Shown here: positions 1 through 11,653 of the stretch, piece after piece
How positions within the stretch are numbered: the first letter of the stretch is position 1
How the letters are laid out: the number at the start of each line of letters is the position of its first letter
NCBI GenBank assembly: GCA_038025085.1
Contig: CM076153.1
Span: 11,873,501 to 11,937,500 of the forward strand
DNA from: Tetragonia tetragonoides
Taxonomy: Eukaryota > Streptophyta > Magnoliopsida > Caryophyllales > Aizoaceae
DNA length: 64,000 nt
Reading direction: 5' to 3'
Position numbers and translations under genes: made by a program
The notes under the pieces: model-generated
Told to the model about the DNA's origin: nothing
Databases searched by the model: none
What the model saw: only the letters and a program-made list of their open reading frames with translations

Positions 1-1912
1 TTGTCTAAGTATTCCTGGTAGAGTGCCAGGGATTCACTTTTAACTTTCCATACTTTGGAAATTTGGTTAATTATGAGTGACGAGTCCCCATAGACTTGGA
101 GTGTCTTAATGCCAAGGCTTATGGTAGATTGCAGTCCTATTATGCAAGCTTCATATTCGTAGCCATTATTTGTAACCTCATGGTCTAGTTTGACTGAAAT
201 GGGTGTATGTGCACCTTCGGGGGATACTATCAGTATTCCTACTCCAAAATCCTTTTGGTTGGATGCTCCGTCGAAGTATAGCTGCCAAGTCTCGGTGTCT
301 AAGGTCATGACCCCTTCGTCCGGGAGGTGATATTCATCCTTATGGCCTGGTTCATTTATGGCTTGGTCGGCCAAGTATTCTGAAATAGCATGCCCTTTTA
401 TGGTCTTTTGATGTTCAAACTTGAGGTCGAACTCTGAGAGGAGAACGGTCCATCTTGCTATTCTACCATTTAGTATGGGCTTTTCGAATATGTATTTCAA
501 AAGGGTTTTCTCTTGATCTGATATGGATCGTGTGTTGGAGCATGTAGTGTCGTAACTTTTTGGTAGTCGCTACCAGGGCTAAACATGTCTTTTCCAGGGA
601 TGAATAGCGGGTTTCATATTCCAGAAACTTCTTGCTCATATAGTATATTGCTTTCTCTTCCTTATCTACTTCTTGGGCTAGCATGACCCCCATTGATGTT
701 TCTGTGACCGTGAGGTAGAGAATTAGAGGCATGCCTGGAATGGGCGGTACTAGAACGGTGGTTCGGATAGGTAGCCTTAATTTTGTCAAAGGCCTTTTGG
801 CATTGCTCGTCCCATTCCGTTTTTACCTCTTTTTTCAGTTTCTTGAATATGGGCTCACAGGTGATAGTTAACTTGGAGATGAACCTGCTTATGTATTGGA
901 TACTTCCCAGGAAGCCTTTTATTTCTTTTTCCGTTTTCGGAGGTGGCATGTCTATTATGGCTTTGATCTTGGATGGATCGATTTCTATCCCCCTGGTGCT
1001 TATGACAAATCCTAGAAGTTTGCCGGATGTAACTCCGAATGCACACTTCTTGGGATTAAGCCTCATATTGTACTTCCTAAGCCTGTCGAAGAACTTTTGA
1101 AGTGAGGGTACATGCCCTTCCCTGTCCTTGGACTTTATGATCATGTCATCTACGTACACTTCAGCCTCTTTATGCATCATATCGTGGAGTAAGGTCGTAG
1201 CAGTTCTTTGGTATGTGGCTCCCGCATTCTTAAGCCCGAACTGCATTACCGTATAGCAATAAGTACCCCACTGTGTGATGAAAGTGGTTTTCTCTTCGTC
1301 CTCTTTGGCCATCAAGACTTGGTTATACCCTGCGTACCCGTCCATGAATGATAGAAGGGCATGTCTGGCGGTGTTATCTACCAAGACGTCTATGTGAGGT
1401 AAGGGGAAGTCGTCTTTTGGACTTGCTTTGTTCAGGTCCCTAAAATCTACACACATTCGGACCCGTCCGTCCTTTTTTAGGACTGGGACAATGTTGGCTA
1501 CCCAATCGGGGTAATTGGCCACTCTTATGAAGCCTGCCTCTAGTTGTTTTTGGACTTCCTCCTTGATCTTAAGGGCCCATTCTGGCTTCATTCTTCTTAG
1601 ATTTTGTTTGACTGGTTTGCAGTCGGGGTTTAGTGGAATGGTATGCTGAGCAATTTTGCGATCTATGCCTGGCATGTCCTTGTAGGACCAGGCGAAAACA
1701 TCTGTATAATCCTTTAGGAGTGTTACGAATTGTTCGCATTCATTAGATGTTAAAGACAAGCCTATTTGCACGTGGCGAGGCTCATCATTAGTTGCAATGT
1801 TTATTGTCTCCGTTTCTTCGACTATTGAAGTCTTTTGCTCATGTTCGATTAGTGCTTTAATAACTTCTTTTGGAAATTCCGTTATATTTTCTGAATTATT
1901 AGCAAAGAGTCA
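1..1912 (-). pseudogene. pol remnant: reverse transcriptase, RNase H and archaeal-type RNase H
   Basis: The longest open segment (662-1771) is a complete RT core. It has the VDFRDLNKASPKD block, the FMDGYAGYNQ block, the QFGLKNAGATYQR block and the catalytic YVDD box, followed by the connection region. The frame then changes near 775 and the classical RNase H continues in another frame (463-789, ending near MLQHTIHIRS). A further one-base shift near 520 leads into a third segment that is open through the left part of the window. Its reverse complement reads YFDGASNQKDFGV, TNNGYEYEA and VYGDSSLIINQ, which carry the D, E and D residues of a second, archaeal-type RNase H. An in-frame TGA (1910-1912), where tryptophan is expected before LFANNS, lies upstream of the RT segment. 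Integrase is not in the window. Dead as a gene. Confidence 0.87.
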
Positions 1913-2884
1913 ATCCGAGTAAGCAAAATCGACGTTCATAATATTAATAGAAGCGGACAATACACCAATGAGGTCATCACTAAGGACCTTAGGAATAGAC
2001 TGGGGTGGACTACCCGACACTTCTAGGATAACAGACTCAGAATCAGACTCGGACTCAGAATCAGACTCGGAATTGGAATCGGGCCCTCCTGTAGGACCGT
2101 TGCGGATGGTGAACTTGTACTTGGCTCACTTGACCGGAGTCCAACTCGTCTTGTGCTTCCAGGTGGTGCGGTCGGGCCCGATTGGGGCGATCAGCTTGGT
2201 CGGATCGAAACCTTCATTGAAAAGCACAGTAAGGGGAAGTTTGGTAGTGGTCTCGTCGTACTAACGACGCTCTTCGCCAAATAAAAGCCCAAAGTCGTTG
2301 GGTGCCATGTCATTAGCCCAATCTTTAGTGGATTGGTCCTCATTGGGAGGTATGGGTGTGTCTTCACTCATGAGGAAACAGTCTTGAAATGCTTCGAAGC
2401 CTGGCATCAGGATCCCATTGATTGTGTATGGTTCAGGGAATCCATAGTAGGGATATGGGTCGCCTTCCTGAAGGAATTGCGCTTTGAGGGTGAGGGGATA
2501 AGGATCCATGTTATGTGTAATGGGTTTGTTAGCCATAAGGGCTCTTTTCCTAGCCATCACTTTGGATATGTAGGCCCTAACTTCTTCCCTTGTGGGCTTG
2601 TAGCCCAGCCCAAATAAGTCATTTTTGATCTTGATGTTCCAAGAGGTTTGAGCTACCTTGCGGTGAGGGCCCAAAGTGGTGCCTGGGAAGTAGCCTTGCT
2701 TTCTGAGTAAGGCGTTCACATTGAGCGTGGGCTCTATTGTTTCTATGAAGGCTATCTTCTCAAAACCCCATAACTCCTTGTCTTGCTCATTATGCTCTAT
2801 CTTTAGGACTGAAGCTTTCTCAATCTGGGCTATCATAGTATCAGCGCAGACCTCCAAGGGGGATCCCGCCAAGGATAGTTTCAC
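1913..2884 (-). pseudogene. protease-RT linker region of Tat/Ogre polyprotein
   Basis: The 2261-2884 segment (207 codons, starting MKLSLAGSPLEV) is the long spacer that Tat/Ogre polyproteins carry between protease and reverse transcriptase, with phrases such as LLRKQGYFPGTTLG and GLGYKPTREEVRAYI. Below 2261 the frame changes. A run of alternating serine and acidic codons (about 2036-2080) follows, then sequence leading into the RT segment. The spacer has no known catalytic motif and its role in these elements is unknown. Confidence reflects position and resemblance to the lineage rather than a defined domain. Confidence 0.65.
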
Positions 2885-2926
2885 CTTTTGATGCAGAGTT
2901 GAGGCTACAGCATTTAACCCGTGTAA

Positions 2927-3355
2927 CTAGGGTCTTCCCAAGAGTAAGTTGAAAGTGGCTGGAATGTCGATCACATGGAATTGGAACATTTTCTCGATGG
3001 GCCCAATATTGATATTCATGGAGAAGGTACCCAATATGTTTCTTTTGGAATTATCGTAGGCCCTTAACCCTTGTGTGGAATGCGCGAGGTTGTTGCAGTC
3101 TATTTTGAGGTGTTCAGCAGTCCTCAAAGGGCATACATTTACAGCCGAGCCATTGTTGACTAAAGTCATAGGGACTTGCCTCTGTTGACAGATTACAGTA
3201 AGATAAAGGGCTTTGTTGTGGTGAATACCTTCAGGTGGAAGGTCTTTATCAGAAAAGGTGATGGGCGTGGATGACTTTCCTTGGATTAGGAGATTGACTA
3301 CCTCTTCAGGAGTGGCATTTGGAGAAATGGTGGTTGTGTTTAAGGCCTCTAGCAC
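2927..3355 (-). pseudogene. retroviral-type aspartic protease, catalytic Asp replaced
   Basis: This 142-codon segment has the layout of a plant retrotransposon pepsin-like protease, with the active-site strand read as LVNNGSAVNVCPL and the closing segment FHVIDIPATFNLLLGRP. In Tat elements the first strand normally has an Asp two residues before Gly (DNGS). Here that position is Asn, so catalysis should be lost. The segment ends at a TAG (2927-2929) exactly where the conserved tryptophan of GRPWLH is expected. It overlaps the end of gag (3349-3355) in another frame. Confidence 0.8.
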
Positions 3356-5206
3356 GGCCCTTCTATGAGTGATATAACTTCTTGCTCGTCTTGTGCTTTT
3401 GTTCTTTGCAGTTGCTTGAGGATACTGGTCCCATCATCTTCTTTCGCCATTTCCCTTTGGGTCGAATCCCTATTGGGGATGGCTACAGGCTCTACAGGTT
3501 GGATTTGAGATGGATCCATATAAATGTTTTCGGGCCTGAACTGGCGTCCCGATCTTGTGAGATAGTTTAGAGCTTTGTCATCTTCTTCCTTCTCATCATC
3601 GGAGATATCATACCAGGCTTTGCCGTTAGCTATGTCATAGACTTGATGAGTCAACACATCTTCTGGATCAGTATGTGACCCATTATCCTCTTCATCACTA
3701 TTCCAAAGGCCGCAGACGTCTAGCGTGGATCTTGGGCTTGGGTATGGTGGTATGGCCTGTCCAATAGGCGTGATCAAATAGGAGGGATCAAACCTTTCTT
3801 CTATGTCAATAGCAAAAGAGTTCCCAAGGAGATTGTTGTTGTTGCTGGGTGGTGGTGCATCCTTAGGCAATGGTATTGTGCCATTGTCAAACAAGTCTTG
3901 GATTTTATTCTTAAGGGTGTAACACTTTTCAGTATCGTGTCCACGCCCCCTATGGTATTTGCAAAATGCAGATTCGTTCCAATATGGTGACCTTTTCTCT
4001 ACAGGTGGATCGGGAGTAGGCCCAATCGGATGTAGATAGTCTCCCTTGATCAACTTATCCAGAGCCTTGACATACGTCATTCTGAGGGGAGTATACCTTC
4101 TTGGACGCCTATCAGCTATGGCGTTCACTTCATTTCCTCTACTTGTGGAGGCATGGTTGGTATTAGTGTATTTCTTATCTTTATATCTGCTTGTGTTGTT
4201 ATTGTAAGTGACCTTGTTCTTCCCTCTTTGGAGTTGGTCATCTTCAATGGCCATGCCCACTTCAGTTAGTTGGGCGTAGGTGGTTATGGGTTGAAACTTC
4301 ATGTGTTCGCGGTATTCAGATGCCAAATTCTGGACTAGCATGCGGATTTGATTTCAGATGGGCGATCAATCATTTTGGCTACCTTAGTCCTCCATCTTCT
4401 CACAAAACTAGTGAACCCTTCTTTCTCACCTTGCTTGGTGATGTCCAGTTCTCTTAATGTCATGGGTGGCAAGACATTGTCAGCGTATCTTTGAAGGAAC
4501 AGTGTGGATAGATCTTCCCATTTTTCCAGCTTTTGTGTGGGCAACTTGAAAAACTAGGCCCTGACAGCAGGATCCAAGGTTTGAGGAAAGAGGTGAACAT
4601 ATAGCTCTTGTTCAATGCCTCTAAGGCCCAATGCAGTGGTAAAAGCCCTAATGTGATCATGTGGATCGTCGGTTCCTTTGAATGTGGGAACTTCAGGCAT
4701 GGAGAACTTAGTGGGCAGTTTTCCCTTGATGTGGGGAGCATAGCCCTCAGAATTGATGATCATGTCGTTGAAGGCCCGACTCTTACCTAGGACAGATTCA
4801 AGCCTGTTCAGCTTGGCTTGAAGTTCTTGCACCTCTTTAGTGGAGGGTTCGGCCCTTTCCCCATCGGGCTTGGGCTCATCATCATCTCTATTAGGGGGAT
4901 CCAACTTGGCGACACGGGCTTCCATATCAGTGAATCTAGCATTCATAGCGACCATTGGGCTAAAAGGTCATCCATCTTTTGGTCAGCGGTTCTCTCGGCG
5001 TCTCCAGACATAGCGGACTTAGGCGAATTGGATGGTGAGATATGAGGTGACAGTGGCGGTGTGCGAAGGTAATCGAGCCAAACAGGGCCCACTAACTGTG
5101 CTTGTGGTGAAGGTTCGAACGACAACTTGCGGACTAACCTTTTGCTGGACTCGTCTCTCTCCCACTCCCTAGGACCAGGATCTCTACTTCTACCAATTCT
5201 GGACAT
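3349..5206 (-). pseudogene. gag of Tat/Ogre element, four fragments
   Basis: Gag is spread over 4943-5206 (N-terminus), 4554-4955, 4335-4544 and 3349-4341. The second and third pieces hold the Ty3-type gag core (FSMPEVPTFKGTDDP, then the LEKWEDLSTLFLQRYADN block). The last piece holds a zinc-knuckle-like CKYHRGRGHDTEKCYTL motif. The breaks are a frame change near 4950, a TAG at 4554-4556 in place of the tryptophan of a WFFKLP-like motif, and a one-base frame change near 4345. Gag would build the virus-like particle; this copy cannot. Confidence 0.85.
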
Positions 5207-6183
5207 GAAAAGGCCAGTTTTAGAAAATAAATGGGAATCTCCACATAATAATAAAAGGTTTTATTTTAAAACAAATGTGGGAAGAGAATCTAGTACTAAT
5301 CCTCAACATGGTGATCTTTTGGGTAAGACGCGATTTTATGTAAATAGCATATTCTAATCAATGATCTTTCGACTCTATTAGAATTATAAATACTCTTGAC
5401 TTGCATATGGGATAAAACTCCTTAATTTTAGAAAAAGAGAAATAGTGTTGAGTTGCATATGGAATTAAATTGGACTCTTTTTTTGTGAAAGATCATTGAC
5501 GGGAACATGTTATTTGCACGCAATCTAATTCTTATGGAAAGGAACGTCTTCCTAACATGGTCACTAGCATCGTCGGAGTTATATAGGGATTCTACTTCCT
5601 AAAAAGATAAGATCCTAGACTCTATTTGTAAACCTGAACAAGCAAACAAAAGGGAAACCTTCCCTAACCAGGACTCTAAAAAAGAATCCTAAGGGGGGAT
5701 TTAATCCTAGTATTCTTATGGAAGTTAATCACATAGCAAGGAAACAATTAATAATATAGCAAATAAAGCAATTAGCACTTTGATATGGACTATGAGACTT
5801 AGTGCAATAGTTTGACACAATCTATGGTTGGATAAGGTAACCCATGACCGGATGCGTTTTGTCATCTATGGGGTGCATAGTAAGACTAGACGTACCGTTT
5901 TACACATCTCGGATGGAAATATGTAAATGCCATGGGGTGGAACACGACTATGTGCAAAGGTAATTCGGACCGAGTGGGTCACTGGCCTAAGTCATAGACA
6001 ATGCTCCAAGGGTAGATCCTATAATGGTGTGGTGATGTCTTTCGACATCTTGCAAAGATAATGCATGCAATATGAATGATATGGATGCAAAGAGGCAAAG
6101 AAAATAAACACGTACGGTAATTGAACCAAATAGCTAAAATAAATTATTGACATGGATAAGTGTTCGAATTACATCCTCTTATT
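5207..6183 (-). other. untranslated leader of the Tat/Ogre element
   Basis: About 980 bases between the gag start and the primer-binding site. It is AT-rich, and I saw no open frame or RNA gene on either strand. Long leaders are usual in this lineage. Confidence 0.6.
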
Positions 6184-6204
6184 AAGTCCCCAATGAAGTC
6201 GCCA
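6184..6204 (-). promoter_or_regulatory. primer-binding site (tRNA-Arg type)
   Basis: The minus strand reads TGGCGACTTCATTGGGGACT, one base after the LTR end TTACA. This matches the TGGCGACTC-GCTGGGGA pattern that Tat/Ogre elements use to prime from tRNA-Arg. It fixes the LTR boundary at 6206 and the orientation of the element. Confidence 0.75.
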
Positions 6205-6205
6205 C

Positions 6206-7735
6206 TGTAACAACCCTCGCCTTTCGGCCCTAATTGAAATATTTGGTTGGAATTAATGGTTCTTAAATATGTGTCACATGAGATTCAAATTAATTATAAA
6301 GAACAATAATTTGCAAATAAGAAGCCGCCGCCAATTTTTAAGGAAACAATTGGAAACCATTAAAAGTGCATCCCAATTCCTATTGGGAATTGACTCATGC
6401 CCATGGGGACTAAGTATTGAGTTCGGGGATGTAGGTACGAAATAAACAAAACGAATCTCATCTAAATCGCCCGTATTAACGGCCTCTACTAAGCTTATCC
6501 ATGTCAAGTATTATTTATGCTATATGATTCCATGCAAATCCGGTCGTCCAATGATCCTAAATTAACTAGGCGGGTTAAGATCAACCAAATTACCTACGTT
6601 ATCACTTTGCACAATTTATATCCAATTTACATGCATACTATTAACAAACATAAACATGATATAGAACATTAAATAATACTCCAACCTACCAACTTTGCTA
6701 AACGCGCCATGTATTGCATATGCACATCAATAAAACTGTTAGTATCTTCAAAAGAATAATAGTAATATTATAAAGGTGCTAACTTTATGCTAAAATAAAC
6801 CTAGATATGCATGCAAAAACTATGAAAAGGATGCAAACTCGCATAAACTAATAAAAAGACATAAACTTTATATTAACAAACTATGCATAATTATATACAA
6901 AATCAAAAGCATGCAAATTTATTCAACCATAATCAAAAGCTAAATAAAACATGATTAATAAACAATAAAACAAGAGATTTAATGAAGAGTTAGGCCCTCA
7001 GGATGGTTAACCTGGACGTTGTATTCGAACGGGACTAGTAGAATTGGGATTGCTCTTCGATCTTGGGTGCTAGGCTAGGTGTATTGCTTGCTTGAATCTT
7101 CAGATTTCTGAATTTGGGGAAATATGTGCTCTCAATGCTCTCAAAATTGTGAACTGACTGACCTCCTGCAAAAGTGGGTGAAAGAGAGTATTTATATAGT
7201 TGGGGGACGGATTTAGGGACCTAGGGCGAGAAGCCCAGCTCCAAAACTCGGCCCAATCAAAAAAGGGGTTCAGCGGCCACGCGGAGGGCAGCTGGGGCCC
7301 GCGGTGGCCGTTGAAACTCAGCGGCTGGCCGGTGGGGCCAGCGGCTGGCCCAATGGCTCCCGCTGTCACGCGCTGGCCGCCGGACAGGTCGCGTCAGCCG
7401 CTGGACCTGACGGCGCGCGCGTGACTAGGGTTTTGACTTTTTGGTGCTCTGTAAATTCCGAAATTTCCCTTGGGGTGGCCCACGGGGCCAGGATTGAGCG
7501 GTTTTGACCCAAATCTTCAAGTCGTGATATCTTTTGATCCGGGAACCTGAATGAGGCAAGGTCAAAGGCGTTGGAATCCTTATAACAAGGGCTATCCAAA
7601 GACTAAGGTTTTTTTCAAGGAATTTGGTCTAGATTTCCGAGTAACGTCCTTTTCTACTTACGTCTATGTTAATCCATTACCATCATCATCGGGCGTTGCG
7701 GTGTCAGGGGATGAGAACCGATTAGGATGTCTACA
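6206..7735 (-). repeat. 5' LTR of the Tat/Ogre element
   Basis: On the minus strand it starts TGTAGACATCC (7735) and ends GGTTGTTACA (6206), so it has TG...CA termini and is followed at once by the primer site. The length is about 1.53 kb. A TATA box lies inside (7189-7199). The partner LTR is outside the window, so the start is set by similarity to the neighbouring LTR fragment, which also begins TGTAGAC. Confidence 0.68.
7189..7199 (-). promoter_or_regulatory. TATA box in the Tat/Ogre LTR
   Basis: The minus strand reads CTATATAAATA, a strong plant TATA box about 540 bases into the LTR, as expected for a U3 promoter. A matching box occurs in the adjacent LTR fragment at 8009-8019. Confidence 0.5.
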
Positions 7736-8724
7736 GATATCTACATTATGACTACTGGAAAAATAAACAATTAGGCAAGCAATTTAATTTGAGCGCTCAG
7801 GAATTTGTACCTGAACTGTAGGCTATATTTGACAAGAATAGTAAAAATAGATCTCAAGTTAAGAAAGAGGGAGAAGTTCGGTGTCAATACTCCCGAGAAT
7901 GGAATAGAATTGTTTATGGAAGAAAGAGGGAGAAGCTCAGAGTCAATACTACTGAGAATAGAGGGTGTCAACTATAGACTGTGTGATTTAAACTGAGGGT
8001 GAAGGGTTGTTTATATAGGCGTGGAAAGTAGGGTTTTACGGGTGAAAATTGAGCTGAAAATCGGATTTGGGCCGAAAAAAGAGTCGGGCCGAAGCAAGGT
8101 CAGCGCCTCTAGCGGCCCTGACAGCTTTTCAGCTAGGTTTTGTCCGGGCCATATCTCACTCGTTTGGGCTCCAAATTGGATTATTCAAGATGCGTTGGAA
8201 AGCTTATTGAGTCTAGTTTCATATGGCTTTGGTTTCCGGTCCAAATGTTTTGTAGATCTCCAGATATTCCCGAAAGAGTAAGGAGAGGTCAGTTTTAAAG
8301 TACGCATCAATGTTGGGCTTGTAACTCCTTGGTTGGGAATGTGGTGTGGGCTCATGATATGTCATTGGAAATCTATTTGAATAAAGAATCGAAAAATATA
8401 AGGCTCACAAAATAATTGAACCAAATGGACTCCCAAATTGGACTGGAAACACGGTCCACGGTATTCGGCTACATCTGTTTTTACCCTAAACTTTGTTTGC
8501 CAATAACTCTTAGGTGTGGAATCGTATTTGGACACGGAAGGAAGCAATGGAAAGCTCTTGAAAGGGGCTTTTAAATGAAGTGTAAATGAAGGAGTGTTTA
8601 GAGGGAAAAACCTGAGACCTTATCTTAACTATTAAAGTAAAAATAGCAGTTCAAGCTTAAAAATTACTCCTTTCATCATCGGGCTTTTGCGGAGAAATCT
8701 GAAGACGCTTTTTCGGCGTCTACA
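7736..8724 (-). repeat. partial LTR of a second Tat/Ogre element
   Basis: On the minus strand this begins TGTAGACGCC at 8724 and shares with the 6206-7735 LTR the start TGTAGAC, a CGCAA..GCCCGATGATGA block and the stretch around AATTTAAT...CTCAGG. It lacks the counterpart of about 6206-6950 (U5). Its outer edge cuts Athila gag at 8725. It is therefore either the remains of an older related element into which the other inserted, or a tandem duplication within one long LTR. Confidence 0.6.
8009..8019 (-). promoter_or_regulatory. TATA box in the LTR fragment
   Basis: The minus strand reads CCTATATAAAC about 710 bases inside the LTR fragment, in the position equivalent to the box at 7189-7199. 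Confidence 0.4.
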
Positions 8725-9355
8725 CCGCCATGTTCTCAATAATGGCCTTGATGTCTTTAGGTGTCCTCTTCACAATAAAACCACCCGCCACGGCATCCAT
8801 GGACATTTGGGTTTGAGGCGAAAGGCCATTGTAAAAGGTTTCTAGGAGGATCCACTCTTTGATATTGTGCGGAGGGCAATCTCATTGGAGCTTTTTGAAA
8901 CGGGCCCAAGCGTTGTGAAGGGACTCTCCATCCTCTTGTTCAAAGGACATAATCTCGTTCCTCAACTTTGCCGCCTTCTCGGGAGGAAAATACTTTTGAA
9001 GAAAAGCATTAGAGAGTTGATCCCAAGTAGTAAAGGCATTAGCATCATTCCTATTAAGCCATTGTTTAGCACTTCCACTTAGAGAAAAGGGAAAAAGTCT
9101 TAGCCGCATTGCATCATCTGATACGTTGTTTATCTTAAGAGTATCACACTTCTCTAGGAATCCATTAAGATGGGTGATTGCACACTCCCTATCATCATCA
9201 CCCTCAAATTGCTTTGAGGTGAAGAGATTTAGAAAAGCCGGCTTCAACTCAAAGTTATTAGCTTGCACGGCGGGTCTCAATACACTCGAAGTAATACCCC
9301 TGGTTGTAGGAAGTGCAAAGTAACTCAAGGTTCTCGTATCCTCGGCCATTGCCAC
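8725..9355 (-). pseudogene. Athila-type gag, interrupted
   Basis: The frame opens with MAMAEDTRTL at 9355 and contains the retrotransposon gag core (LRLFPFSLSGSAKQWL, FLQKYFPPEKAAKLRNEI, FEQEDGESLHNAWARFK). A TGA follows LQ near 8880; the frame continues past it as CPPHNIKEWILLETFYNGL up to IIENMA, where the LTR of another element begins. The stop looks like a CGA-to-TGA change. Gag would form the particle; this copy is both mutated and cut off. Confidence 0.87.
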
Positions 9356-9613
9356 TTGTCTTGCTTCTCTCCTTTCCCTTCTTGCCTCCTTACTCTACCC
9401 CTCGTAGTCCTTGCGGTAGCCTCGATTTCCGGATTGATAGGAACAAGGTTATTCACTCAGTGACTCCTCCTAATCATGCACCAAAGGCTAAAAAGAGGGA
9501 TAAGCACAAGTCAAACAAAGAGATGTAGAGATAATCAAGCAAAAACAAAACAAAATAAAACAAAAGCTTAGTATATCCTATTCAAGAGATTTTCAATATC
9601 GAAACAAGCCTTG

Positions 9614-9634
9614 CTCCCCGGCAACGGCGCCAAA
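9614..9634 (-). promoter_or_regulatory. primer-binding site, Athila type
   Basis: The minus strand reads TTGGCGCCGTTGCCGGGGAG, the Athila primer site (usually assigned to tRNA-Asp), four bases inside the LTR end. Confidence 0.75.
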
Positions 9635-9638
9635 AACT

Positions 9639-11134
9639 TGATACCACCGCAAGTATACGGGTATTTCGAAGTAATAAATAAGATCGTCTCCACAAGGAGC
9701 GAGGCGTTTCGAATACCAAAAACCCTATAATACGGAAAGCTAAGCAAATTCAAGTAATTGTGATGATTGGTTAATTTAACTAGACCTAAAGCTAAACTAG
9801 GATGACAAACTAAGATAAGAGAAAAGGATAATCACAATTATAAAACAAGGATTAAAGATAGAGTTGGGAGTTAACCCAACTAGACGATCTAATGCAATAG
9901 ATGATGAAATGACATGCAATCAAATGAGCAATGTGTAGAGATGATTAGATTAATGTCACTAAGGGCCTCTCTCAAGGTCACCGAAGATGTGCCCAAACCT
10001 ACTAAACCACCTATTTTCATGGGGTTAAGTTGATAAGAACCCATTAAGCAAGCCTAATAACATGAATCTCCAAGGGTATTAATCCTACTTTCGTGGCCTA
10101 ACTCCCTTGTTTGGACAATGGAACCCCGATAATTAACCTACCCCTTTCGGTTTCTAAGTTAATTACACAAGAAATTAGCCAAACTTTCATTTAGGTGTTT
10201 CATCAAACACTTGGGGTGCACAAAGCCAAATACACATAATACTCAATTAATCACACTAATCTCACATCATCCAAACATTAAACCATCATAGTTGGGCTAA
10301 TCCCAACTCTAACTAGAGAAACTAGCCAATAATCAACATAAAGACATTAACTTTAATTAACCAAGGCATAATATTCAACACAAGAGAAATAAGTAAAGAG
10401 GAGAGAGAAAGAGAAAAGAGAAGGTTCAAGAAGATCTTACAAAGGCCTTCAATAACTTCCCAAAATAAAGTTCAACTACCTTAGAAATCTTAGAGATAAA
10501 GTTCTTCAATCTAAATATGGAGGCTAGACCTCTTTAGAGAGCTAATACTAGGTCTTGAATAAGATAGGATGAGATAGTCTAAAGTCCCCCTAAAATGATA
10601 GGGATTTGGGAGTTTTTAAGTGAAAAGAGGTGAACCGCAGCCTAAATAGCGAACCGCAGGCTGTTAGGTCCGAACCGCGAGTAGGTTGCGGTTCGCACCT
10701 GGGCATTTTAAGTGAGATTTATGCTAGGGATTGAACCACAAGTAGGTTGGGGTTCGCTCTTTTTGCTTGCGGTAGAAGCTGGTAGCTTTTAAATCTTCAT
10801 TTTCTTGACTCTTGAAAGTGAACCACAAGCATGTTTGAGACATGACTTGCCCGTGGTTCATCCTTTGGACTTGTCCTTCGTTCTTCTTCGCACCTCTTTG
10901 ATCGTTCTCGCTCATGTCCGAGTCTCTTTCACATTCTCCTCAACGCTTGAGGTCATTCCACCAACAAGATGACATATTTTTGCTTGCAATTTGCTCTCTA
11001 CAAGATGAAACAAACCAAAAGCGTAAACTAGAGCAAAAGGGGATAAAACTAATAAAACAAAACAAAAATCATCAATTAACCTAACAAACTAGAACTAAAA
11101 TCTACTAGAAATATATACAAATGAGTGCTTATCA
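9639..11134 (-). repeat. 5' LTR of the minus-strand Athila element
   Basis: It starts on the minus strand with TGATAAGCACTC (11134) and ends ...GGTGGTATCA (9639), 1496 bases. Its U5 end (the AAGATCGTCTCCACAAGGAG region on the plus strand) is the reverse complement of the U5 of the plus-strand element at 11.6 and 16.1 kb, so both belong to one superfamily. Around 10630-10760 it holds repeated GAACCGC/GCGGTTC words in both orientations. Confidence 0.8.
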
Positions 11135-11648
11135 GGCAATCATAGGAGTTTCATTGACTAAACAAATGGATTCAACCACGAAAGTAGGTGGATTTCCTTT
11201 TGGAGATGTTTGAGCTAGGTGTTGCTTAATGAGCTCAATAAAACTTGACCCCATGAAAATAGGTGGAAGGGTAGAATTGGGTATTTCTTTGGTGACCTTG
11301 AGAGAGGCCCTTAGTCATTGATTGACCTAGTATCTCTACAAAATTGCTCATTCAATTGCATGTCGTTCTATCATCTATTGCATTAAACCGTCATTTGTTG
11401 GGTGAACCCCCAACTCTATCTTTAGTCCTTGATTTTATAATTGCGACTATCCTTTCTTCTTATCTTAGTTTGTCATCATAGTTTAGCTTTAGGTCTAGTT
11501 AAATTAACCAATCATCACAAATTCACAATTACTTGAATTTGCTTAGCTTTCTCGATTTTAGAGAATTTGGTATTCGAAACGCCTCGCTCCTTGTGGAGAC
11601 GATCTTTTGTATTACTTTGATAATACCCGTATACTTGCGGGCATGTCA
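11135..11648 (+). repeat. 5' LTR remnant of the Athila-like element
   Basis: Bases 11135-11648 align with 15613-16127, the last third of the 3' LTR, with about ten mismatches and one one-base gap. Both end in TTGCGGGC-TGTCA. Confidence 0.85.
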
Positions 11649-11653
11649 AGTTT

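Larger units (their letters stand above)
1..7735 (-). mobile_element. Tat/Ogre-lineage Ty3/gypsy retrotransposon, decayed, cut by the window start
   Basis: Reading on the minus strand from right to left, the order is LTR (6206-7735), primer-binding site, untranslated leader, gag, protease, reverse transcriptase, RNase H and a second RNase H that runs off position 1. The 3' LTR therefore lies outside the window. The extra archaeal-type RNase H after the usual one, the tRNA-Arg-like primer site and the long gag identify the Tat/Ogre (Retand) lineage of plant Ty3/gypsy elements. Coding is broken by at least three in-frame stops (4554-4556, 2927-2929, 1910-1912) and several frame changes, so it cannot encode a working polyprotein. 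Lineage assignment is confident; the family name is not known. Confidence 0.88.
8725..11134 (-). mobile_element. Athila-lineage retrotransposon, 5' end only
   Basis: The minus strand holds a 5' LTR (9639-11134), a primer site, a leader of about 260 bases and the first two thirds of gag. At 8725 it stops abruptly against the LTR end of a Tat/Ogre element, so the rest was displaced by insertion and should resume left of the window. The LTR has TGATA...TATCA ends typical of Athila elements. It sits inside the 5' LTR of a related plus-strand element. Confidence 0.85.

Noticed and set aside
1968..2264. Plus-strand frame with a Ser-Asp/Glu repeat
   Set aside because: It is antisense to the retrotransposon polyprotein; the minus-strand frame continues the linker into RT through the same repeat.
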